Positions 1 through 5,374 of a DNA stretch of 7,940 bases are shown here, piece after piece. The position numbers and the translations under genes were made by a program. The first letter of the stretch is position 1, and every line of letters starts with the position of its first letter. The notes beneath the pieces are model-generated. The model was not told where the DNA came from. It made no database searches and saw nothing but the letters and a program-made list of their open reading frames with translations. The stretch is from DATBWZ01 sp036514535 (GTDB taxonomy: Bacteria; JAMCPX01; DATBWZ01): assembly GCA_036514535.1 (NCBI GenBank), contig DATBWZ010000034.1:1-7940 (forward strand), read 5' to 3'.

Positions 1-1
1 A

Positions 2-2791
2 TCCCCATCATTGTGGGAGGGTCACCTCTACAGATTTAATATGTATAATGAACCGGTTACAGGGGTTGACCTGAACAATGATGGGGATAAAACCGACCAG
101 TTGGTTACCGATTATGACAATGATATAGTTACCGTTGATTCAACCACAGGCAATCCTGTAAAGAAAAAGAATAATAATCCTGCAAGGGAATATTGGGATG
201 CAGGGAAGTGCCTTTCTGACTCTGCATATATCCCGCCAAGCGGAGTCTCATGTTATACCTCTTCCAGTGATAGAAAAATCTATACCGCAGTTGATCTAAA
301 TAATGATGGGATTATTGCATCTCAAGAGAAGATTACATTTAGTCTTTCTAATCTTGCTTCTATCAAAGACTATCTGGGTCTTGAAGGAAACGCGTACTGC
401 TCCGGTCTTTCCACCCAATTAGGTATTGCATTCCCCTCTGCAACCGCGGTATCATCCTGCGCAGTTCCTCCTTTTACAGATAATGCTCTTAATTACTGCG
501 CCTGCCTGCTCATTGAATTTGTCCGCGGCAAAGATATCCTTGACGAGGACATAGATGGCAACAGAAATGAGGACAGGACCTGGAAACTCGGGGATATATT
601 TCATTCTACACCTACGATTATAGAACCGCCTGGTGATGATAATCCTCCTACATATTATAAACGGCTGTGTGACAGGGGACTGAACCCACAATGTGTCAGC
701 ACTCTCTATGCTCCGGAGGCTAAGACAGGAACATCTATTCAAATCTATGCTGGAGGTAAAGATGCGTTTGATAACTATATTGAATTATTTAAAAAGAGAC
801 AACGAATTGTGGTCGTCGGGGCGAATGATGGAATGCTCCATGCCTTTGTTGCAGGGAGTGCGATAGACGGGGATGACCAGTCAACCCCTTTAATTAAGGA
901 ACCTTATTATTTTGACACTGGTACAGGAAAGGAAGCCTGGGCATTCATTCCGCCGGACCAGCTTCCAAAACTGAAGAATCTGACCCAGAGCGGAAAGCAT
1001 ACCTATTTTCTTGACTCTACGCCCTGGATTAGGGATATATGGACGGATTTAAATGATGACAATATAAAGCAGTGCGGTAGTATAGCGGATTGTGAATACA
1101 GGACTCTCCTGATTTCCGGTGAACGGGGAGGCGGCACACACTACTTTGCCATTGATGTGACGGATGTGTCAACTCCTGAGTTTCGCTGGATATTTCCTCA
1201 GCCATGTTCAGAGGATTCGCTGCGGATGGGCGAGACATACTCGGAGTCTCTGCCTTTGCCGCCACCGGTTGGGCCCATTAAATTATATAATAAGGAGAAA
1301 TATGTAGCTTTTCTCAACGGGGGGTTTGACCCGCTGGATTTAAAAGGACGTGGGGTATTTGTACGGAATGCATGGACAGGAGAAAAGATATGGGATTTTG
1401 TTTATGACAGTTCTGATTTTGTTAAAAAGAATCTTAAATACAGCATCCCTGCAGTGGTTGCTTCATTTGATTGGGGAATAGCAAGCGATCCTATACCGAA
1501 ACAGGATTTATTCTGGGATATTGCTTTTGTTGGCGATGCAGGCGGTCAGTTGTGGACTCTCAGGTTCCTTGATTCAGACCCTCTCAACTGGTTTGGCGCG
1601 AGGATCTTTGTTCAGGAAAATAATCTCCCATTTTTCCATATTGCCCTGCCAGGTTACATGGTGGCGAGCGGAAACCTTCGTGTTGCGCTTGGCACAGGGG
1701 ACAGGGAAAATATCAGCGATTGCAAAGGCGGAGACTGCAAATACGATAACTTCCGCGCCTGCGCTCTTAAAGGGTGCTCAAACATAAGCGTAAGCATGAC
1801 CCAAATGATAGCGGACAGAAAATTGGACGTTAGTAAGTTATGGAATGCAAGTCTTGTGCCTGGAGTTGATGCGTTTGATTGGACCGGTTCCTTGAATGTA
1901 AACAATGCTTGTTCATCAATTACCGGTTATACAATCGGAGCATATAGATGCAATCTGAACACCAGTCCCAATTACAATAAGATTTATCCTTCATCAACAA
2001 CCTGTGGGGACAAATGTTCTGGTACCGCGAACTGCAGTAATACCCAGACATACGGGCCGATGCAGATTTCCGGTTGTTCTGTGGCTTCAGATTCATCCGG
2101 AACAGATGATTCAACCCCGGAGAAGAATGCGGGCGTGATATGCAATACAGACTCTGTATGCACTGAGGCCGCAAACTATGACAAACTTGTAATAGATATG
2201 ACCACATCCATTACAGCGATGAATAAATTCTACGCAAGGAATACCCCAAGAAATTTTGACAACCCTGCGGATGCCGCAAGTATTGATTCAGCCTATCTTA
2301 CGGATTCCGGTCTTCTGGATCCTGATGATATAAACCCTGTTGGAGAATACACTGCTGGATGGAGATATTCTTACTCCAGCATAAACCGCAGGACAGCGCA
2401 GGGAGGACAAGGTATGTTCGGGGGGTGTGTGACCTGGCCCGCATATGAACCAAATTGTACAACTGGAAACTCAAGCACTGATGTATGTTTTAGCCCTGGA
2501 GCAGGCATTGGGTATCTGTTTCAGGCTGATTTCATATCTGGAAAGGCAAACTGTCTTAGTTCGTTTAATGGAGCCAGGAACATAAGTATTGGCGTGACAG
2601 TCCCTCCACCTCCGACCCTCTCCATTGTGGTTGCCGGGAGTAAGATTTTTGTCTATTCAGTTACCGGAGAGTGGTACAACCCGCCAGGGGCTATGAGCTC
2701 CATGAGCCTTATCCCGGGGACTGTGTACTGGATGGAAATACCTATGATTTTGCACGATTGCAAGCATGATGGTAAGTGCAGTGCATACTAA
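2..2791 (+). CDS. pilY1: PilY1/PilC-type type IV pilus tip adhesin, 5'-truncated by window
   Basis: The reading frame is open from the first complete codon at 2 (Ser-Pro-Ser-Leu then WEGHL) to TAA at 2789-2791, so the true start lies upstream. The 930 visible codons are the C-terminal part of a PilY1, an exported pilus-tip adhesin that also influences pilus extension and retraction. Conserved PilC/PilY1 propeller signatures appear in order: WKLGDIFHSTP (581-613), VVVGANDGMLHAF (809-847), AWAFIPPDQLPKL (935-973), ISGERGGGTHYFAIDVTD (1112-1165), FVGDAGGQLW (1526-1555) and, near the end, GMFGGCVTW. Three Asp-rich Ca-binding-type loops precede the propeller, at 68-97, 293-328 and 542-574; the second fits a full EF-hand loop (D-x-N-x-D-G-x-I-x-x-x-E). 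The visible part holds 29 cysteines, 12 of them in a block at 1721-2161, and no CxxCH heme motif. Any N-terminal vWA-like domain would be outside the window. The family call is secure; its partner pilins are not visible. Confidence 0.93.
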   Translation, partial: SPSLWEGHLYRFNMYNEPVTGVDLNNDGDKTDQLVTDYDNDIVTVDSTTGNPVKKKNNNPAREYWDAGKCLSDSAYIPPSGVSCYTSSSDRKIYTAVDLNNDGIIASQEKITFSLSNLASIKDYLGLEGNAYCSGLSTQLGIAFPSATAVSSCAVPPFTDNALNYCACLLIEFVRGKDILDEDIDGNRNEDRTWKLGDIFHSTPTIIEPPGDDNPPTYYKRLCDRGLNPQCVSTLYAPEAKTGTSIQIYAGGKDAFDNYIELFKKRQRIVVVGANDGMLHAFVAGSAIDGDDQSTPLIKEPYYFDTGTGKEAWAFIPPDQLPKLKNLTQSGKHTYFLDSTPWIRDIWTDLNDDNIKQCGSIADCEYRTLLISGERGGGTHYFAIDVTDVSTPEFRWIFPQPCSEDSLRMGETYSESLPLPPPVGPIKLYNKEKYVAFLNGGFDPLDLKGRGVFVRNAWTGEKIWDFVYDSSDFVKKNLKYSIPAVVASFDWGIASDPIPKQDLFWDIAFVGDAGGQLWTLRFLDSDPLNWFGARIFVQENNLPFFHIALPGYMVASGNLRVALGTGDRENISDCKGGDCKYDNFRACALKGCSNISVSMTQMIADRKLDVSKLWNASLVPGVDAFDWTGSLNVNNACSSITGYTIGAYRCNLNTSPNYNKIYPSSTTCGDKCSGTANCSNTQTYGPMQISGCSVASDSSGTDDSTPEKNAGVICNTDSVCTEAANYDKLVIDMTTSITAMNKFYARNTPRNFDNPADAASIDSAYLTDSGLLDPDDINPVGEYTAGWRYSYSSINRRTAQGGQGMFGGCVTWPAYEPNCTTGNSSTDVCFSPGAGIGYLFQADFISGKANCLSSFNGARNISIGVTVPPPPTLSIVVAGSKIFVYSVTGEWYNPPGAMSSMSLIPGTVYWMEIPMILHDCKHDGKCSAY

Positions 2792-2802
2792 ATCCTTTTC
2801 TA

Positions 2803-2830
2803 TTGACAAAAGATTGGATTTATGTAAAAT
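2803..2830 (+). promoter_or_regulatory. Candidate sigma70 promoter before the lipoprotein gene
   Basis: A perfect TTGACA (2803-2808) is followed after 16 bp by TAAAAT (2825-2830, five of six matches to TATAAT). The predicted transcription start falls at about 2836-2838, only a few bases before the ATG at 2840, so a transcript from here would be nearly leaderless. The pilY1 stop is just upstream, so read-through from pilY1 remains an equal alternative. Based on sequence match alone. Confidence 0.45.
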
Positions 2831-2839
2831 ACAAAAATA

Positions 2840-3748
2840 ATGGGAAAGGGCGGTTTTTACATAGCTGTTTTGATTCTTCCCGTTCTTTTGTTTTTAACAT
2901 GCAAAAAGCAGGACAAAGAATCAATCGGTGAAAGAGAAAATCATTACCCAAGCATTAAATCAACAGAATTTTCCCCTACGGAACCAAATGCCAGAAGCAA
3001 CTTAATGATCAGGGCGCAGACAGAAGACAGCGACGGAGACGTGGTAAAGCTTAGTTATAGATGGCTCGTTAACAATGGAGGATTGCCCAATACCGGGGAC
3101 TCTCTTCCGCCCGGAGAATTTAAAAAGGGCGACACAGTTACAGTTGTTGTGACTCCAAATGATGGAAAGATTGACGGAGAGGCAGTCAGCGTCTCTGTTC
3201 AAATAGGCAATATAGCTCCTGAGGTCAGAAGTGTTAAATTTCAACCTGCGGTCCCGACTGCGCGGGACAATATTCAGGCAATCGCAGAAGCAGTTGACCC
3301 GGATGGGGACAGCGTGGAGCTCAAATACGCATGGACAGTAGACGGGCGGGTCTTAGAGGGAGAGAATGCCAATACGCTGCCTGGCAGATATTTTAAAAAA
3401 GGGGTCGAGGTTGTTGTTGAGGTAATTCCAAGCGATGACGAATCCACAGGGGTATCTCTGCTTTCCATGGCGCTTGAGATAGCCAATACTCCGCCGCAGA
3501 TCACATCCAGTCCGCCGGCATCCCTCCAGGCTGGTATGTATGTGTATCAGGTTAAAGCGACCGACCAGGATGGGGACGAGGTGGCTTTTTCAGTGGAAAA
3601 CGCTCCGTCCGGTATGAGCATTGATCCGAAGTCGGGCTTGCTTAGATGGCAGATTAATCCTGATCAGAACGGCGAATTTAATTTTCAGGTCATTGCCACA
3701 GATTCTGACGGTGCAAAGGCCATCCAGGCAGTGACGGTAGGATTCTAA
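2840..3748 (+). CDS. Probable lipoprotein with three Ig/cadherin-like repeats, function unknown
   Basis: The 302-residue product opens with a short basic N-region and a hydrophobic stretch (residues 6-20) ending in Cys21 (FLTC). This looks like a lipoprotein signal, but the lipobox is poor, with Phe at -3 and Thr at -1. The rest is all beta-type repeats. Residues about 36-124 and 126-216 are tandem copies about 90 residues apart, aligned through DSDGDVVKLSYRW and DPDGDSVELKYAW, then EFKKGDTV and YFKKGVEV. Residues 217-302 form a third domain of cadherin or He_PIG type (ATDQDGDEV, PSGMSIDPKSGLLRW, ATDSDG). The DxDGD turns are typical Ca-binding sites between such domains. An in-frame TAA at 2825 makes the ATG at 2840 the first usable one, and it has no Shine-Dalgarno sequence. 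The gene begins 48 bases after pilY1 on the same strand, so an envelope or adhesion role tied to PilY1 is plausible but only inferred. I do not recognise a named family. Confidence 0.85.
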   Translation: MGKGGFYIAVLILPVLLFLTCKKQDKESIGERENHYPSIKSTEFSPTEPNARSNLMIRAQTEDSDGDVVKLSYRWLVNNGGLPNTGDSLPPGEFKKGDTVTVVVTPNDGKIDGEAVSVSVQIGNIAPEVRSVKFQPAVPTARDNIQAIAEAVDPDGDSVELKYAWTVDGRVLEGENANTLPGRYFKKGVEVVVEVIPSDDESTGVSLLSMALEIANTPPQITSSPPASLQAGMYVYQVKATDQDGDEVAFSVENAPSGMSIDPKSGLLRWQINPDQNGEFNFQVIATDSDGAKAIQAVTVGF

Positions 3749-3871
3749 TTTAAATTATCCGATAAATTCTCACAATTAAATTGAATTTTAATCCTGCAGG
3801 GCGATCCGATGGAATACCCTCCCGAAATATTTATAGCGGTTTTAATAAAAATGTTGCCGCGCAGTTTATGT

Positions 3872-3910
3872 CAATATATTGTATCTTTATGTTACCTGAC
3901 CACAATATAT
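3872..3910. repeat. A/T-rich inverted repeat, possible operator
   Basis: CAATATATTG at 3872-3881 is a perfect 10-bp palindrome. In addition, ATATATTGT (3874-3882) is the reverse complement of ACAATATAT (3902-3910), giving a 9-bp dyad with a 19-base loop. It lies 50-90 bp upstream of the TTGACA at 3961, a typical place for an activator or repressor site. In DNA this A/T-rich such dyads arise by chance, and no protein is known to bind here. Confidence 0.3.
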
Positions 3911-3924
3911 ATAAGAATTGTTTT

Positions 3925-3954
3925 AAATTAAAAGAAATTAAAACAAATTATAAA
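3925..3954 (+). repeat. Three tandem 10-bp A-tract repeats (UP-element-like, probably curved DNA)
   Basis: AAATTAAAAG (3925-3934), AAATTAAAAC (3935-3944) and AAATTATAAA (3945-3954) follow one another without gaps. The first two differ at one position only. The 10-bp period keeps the A-tracts on one face of the helix, the arrangement known to bend DNA. The array ends six bases before a consensus TTGACA at 3961, where RNA polymerase alpha-subunit UP elements lie. The repeat is seen directly; curvature and UP activity are inferred. Confidence 0.6.
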
Positions 3955-3960
3955 AAATAC

Positions 3961-3995
3961 TTGACAAAGTTTTTAAAAATTGCCAGAATTATAAT
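3961..3995 (+). promoter_or_regulatory. Candidate main promoter of the HTH-pilMNOPQ operon
   Basis: A perfect TTGACA sits at 3961-3966 directly after the phased A-tracts. With a 17-bp spacer the -10 box would be CAGAAT (3984-3989, four of six). A perfect TATAAT also occurs at 3990-3995, but that needs a 23-bp spacer, which is too long for ordinary sigma70. The exact -10 is therefore undecided. Either choice starts RNA near 3996-4003 and gives a leader of about 100 nt before the HTH gene. No GG/GC pair at -24/-12 spacing for sigma54 was seen near here. Confidence 0.5.
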
Positions 3996-4085
3996 TAAAT
4001 GGGGGGTAATTTAAATAGAAAGCCAAATATGTTGCTGTGTTATAAAATGTTTTGGACATAGATGTATGGATGGATTATCCTATTC

Positions 4086-4090
4086 AGGAG
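4086..4090 (+). promoter_or_regulatory. Ribosome binding site that sets the HTH gene start
   Basis: AGGAG at 4086-4090 lies ten bases before ATG 4101. A longer frame starting at ATG 4062 has no such site, and its extra 13 residues (MYGWIILF...) do not belong to the HTH fold, so 4101 is preferred. AGGA (4086-4089) can pair with TCCT (4078-4081) across a four-base loop, a weak hairpin that could mask the site. Confidence 0.6.
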
Positions 4091-4099
4091 TGGTATAAT
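4091..4099 (+). promoter_or_regulatory. Extended -10 promoter-like motif abutting the HTH start codon
   Basis: TGGTATAAT at 4091-4099 fits the extended -10 consensus (TGnTATAAT) at every position. There is no good -35 at the normal distance, which extended -10 promoters can tolerate. A start from it would fall at about 4105-4107, inside the HTH gene, so the RNA would lack the HTH start codon but carry pilM onward. It could be a second promoter for pilMNOPQ or a chance match. Confidence 0.3.
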
Positions 4100-4100
4100 T

Positions 4101-4298
4101 ATGGCAAGGACTAAATTGAGAAAAATTAGGGAGCAATTGTTGATGAGCAAGGCGGAATTGGCAAGGAAGGCAGGGGTATCGCCGGTTACCATTGACAGGG
4201 TTGAACAGGATATGGGCTGCCGGATGGAGACGAAAAGGAAAATTCTGCAGGCCCTTGGAATAAAAGTATCCGAGAAAAACAAGGTGTTCGGAGATTAA
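4101..4298 (+). CDS. Small helix-turn-helix (XRE-like) DNA-binding protein
   Basis: This 65-residue protein is little more than a DNA-binding domain. A basic first helix (residues 3-13, KLRKIREQLL) is followed by the scaffold helix SKAELARKAGVS (16-27), the recognition helix beginning PVTIDRVEQ (28-36), and a further helix KRKILQALGI (45-54). This is the usual Cro/C1 or XRE five-helix pattern without a sensor or oligomerisation domain. The ATG at 4101 is chosen for the AGGAG at 4086. The stop (4296-4298) is nine bases before pilM on the same strand, so the two are almost certainly co-transcribed. The likely role is local control of the pilus operon, possibly binding the A/T-rich dyads upstream, but that is inferred from position. 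I recall similar small HTH genes before pilM in other bacteria and cannot verify this here. The fold call is strong; the function is open. Confidence 0.85.
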   Translation: MARTKLRKIREQLLMSKAELARKAGVSPVTIDRVEQDMGCRMETKRKILQALGIKVSEKNKVFGD

Positions 4299-4307
4299 GG
4301 GGGATTT

Positions 4308-5357
4308 ATGGCGTTTTCGTTATTCGGTAAAAAAGGCGTAATTGGAGTGGATATAGGGTCCTCCTCAATAAAGGTCGTGGAATTAAGAGAGGGCGGAAAA
4401 AAGGCTTATCAACTGATGAATTTCGGTATTGCTCCGTTGCCATCCGATGTTGTGGTGGACGGGACGATTATGAATACATCCCTTGTTGCTGAAACCCTTA
4501 AATCAATTCTTGGCAATCTGAGACTAAAGACAAAGGATGCAGCTACATCCGTCGCAGGAACCGCAGTTTTGATTAAAAAAATAAGTCTTCCAACTATGAC
4601 AGAAGCTGAACTGGAAGAATCAATCCAGTGGGAAGCTGAACAGTATATAACAAACATTAATGAAGTAAACATAGATTTTCACATCCTTGGTCCGGGAACG
4701 GAAGAGGGGCAGATGAGCGTGCTTCTTGTTGGTGCAAAGAAGGAGATCATTAATGAACGCGTAAATGTTCTTGTTGAAGCGGGGCTTAATCCGGTGGTTG
4801 TGGATGTGGATGCTTTTGCTATTGAGAACAGTTTTGAAATAAATTATCCAGCTCCGGATCCGGAGCATCTTGTTGTGCTTGTCAATGTTGGCGCAAGCGT
4901 AACGAATATCAATATAGTTAAAGGCTCGGCTTCTCTGTTTACCAGGGATATATCTGTCGGGGGCAGGGTTTTTTCGGAAGAAATTCAAAAATCATTGAGG
5001 ATGAGTTCCGACGAGGCGGAGGCGATGAAGATTTCGTTGACGCCAGAGACCGTAACCCCGGAAATTGACAAGGTTCTCAGGATGACTTCAGATAACATTG
5101 CTAACGAGATAAAAAAATCCCAGGATTTTCTCGGCATAGGAGGCGAGGTAAAGGTTGCAGGAATTTATCTAAGCGGCGGCGCTTCAAAGACTGTCGGGCT
5201 AAAAGATGTCATCGCTGAGAAGACCGGCGCGCCAGTTGAAATAATGGATCCCTTCAGGAATGTTGAGTATAATCCACGGGTATTTGACCCTAATTATTTA
5301 AACAATATAAGCCCTGCAGCATCGCTTGCATTCGGGCTGGGTTTGAGAAAGAAATAG
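4308..5357 (+). CDS. pilM: PilM, actin-like type IV pilus assembly ATPase
   Basis: PilM is a cytoplasmic FtsA/actin-fold protein that binds nucleotide and the N-terminus of PilN, linking the alignment subcomplex to the motors. At 349 residues it has normal family length. Phosphate motif 1 is GVDIGSSSIKVVEL (residues 13-26). A PilM-typical region follows (KKISLPTMTEAELEESIQWE, 90-109). Phosphate motif 2 is VNVGASVTNINIV (192-204), where Asn193 replaces the Asp usual in FtsA-like proteins. The adenosine motif is YLSGGASKTVGL (287-298). The C-terminus ends in the usual NISPAASLAFGLGLRK. The ATG at 4308 is preceded by GGGGG at 4299-4303. It follows the HTH gene by nine bases and is followed by pilN after 17. 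The family assignment is certain; whether this copy hydrolyses ATP is not shown by sequence. Confidence 0.97.
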   Translation: MAFSLFGKKGVIGVDIGSSSIKVVELREGGKKAYQLMNFGIAPLPSDVVVDGTIMNTSLVAETLKSILGNLRLKTKDAATSVAGTAVLIKKISLPTMTEAELEESIQWEAEQYITNINEVNIDFHILGPGTEEGQMSVLLVGAKKEIINERVNVLVEAGLNPVVVDVDAFAIENSFEINYPAPDPEHLVVLVNVGASVTNINIVKGSASLFTRDISVGGRVFSEEIQKSLRMSSDEAEAMKISLTPETVTPEIDKVLRMTSDNIANEIKKSQDFLGIGGEVKVAGIYLSGGASKTVGLKDVIAEKTGAPVEIMDPFRNVEYNPRVFDPNYLNNISPAASLAFGLGLRKK

Positions 5358-5374
5358 GATAGCGGGAGATCTGT

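Larger units (their letters stand above)
3749..4100 (+). other. A/T-rich non-coding control region upstream of the HTH-pilMNOPQ operon
   Basis: These 352 bases contain no credible gene. The only sizeable open frame (TTG at 3781 to 4014) has no ribosome site, resembles nothing I know and is compositionally the same as A/T-rich spacer. The first part (about 3790-3860) is less A/T-rich and holds a CCTGCAGG palindrome (3793-3800) and a weak nested hairpin (AGGG 3798-3801 with CCCT 3817-3820, TCC 3805-3807 with GGA 3811-3813). The second part (3870-4000) is extremely A/T-rich, with an inverted repeat, phased 10-bp repeats and a TTGACA. The last 100 bases look like a 5' leader starting with a run of six G (4001-4006) and ending at an AGGAG site. 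I looked for the conserved bases of c-di-GMP (GEMM) riboswitches, known upstream of pilus genes in some Desulfobacterota, and did not see them. Confidence 0.7.

Noticed and set aside
1721..2161. Multiheme cytochrome-like segment in PilY1
   Set aside because: The cysteines are numerous, but no CxxCH motif occurs, so covalent heme attachment is not supported.
2790..2821. Terminator hairpin after pilY1 (AAATCC 2790-2795 with GGATTT 2816-2821)
   Set aside because: The stem is short and A/T-rich with a long loop and no following T-run. It does not meet the form of an intrinsic terminator.
3747..3783. AATTTAAATT and CAATTAAATTG palindromes just after the lipoprotein stop
   Set aside because: They are pure A/T with loops of zero or one base, so they cannot form a stable hairpin. 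They are expected by chance at this composition.
3781..4014. Open frame of 77 codons in the spacer between the lipoprotein and HTH genes
   Set aside because: It starts with TTG without a ribosome site, its composition is that of A/T-rich spacer, it resembles no known family and it overlaps the phased repeats and promoter boxes.
4029..4061. Ten-residue leader peptide (ATG 4029 to TAG 4061) in the operon leader
   Set aside because: Only a weak purine stretch precedes it, and it has no run of regulatory codons and no terminator-antiterminator pairing. It is short enough to be chance.
4062..4100. Longer HTH protein starting at ATG 4062
   Set aside because: The added 13 residues are hydrophobic and outside the HTH fold, there is no ribosome site before 4062, and AGGAG at 4086-4090 serves ATG 4101.
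3790..4100. c-di-GMP (GEMM) riboswitch in front of the pilus operon
   Set aside because: The conserved GEMM bases and tetraloop/receptor pattern are not present in this stretch, although such riboswitches occur before pil genes in some Desulfobacterota.
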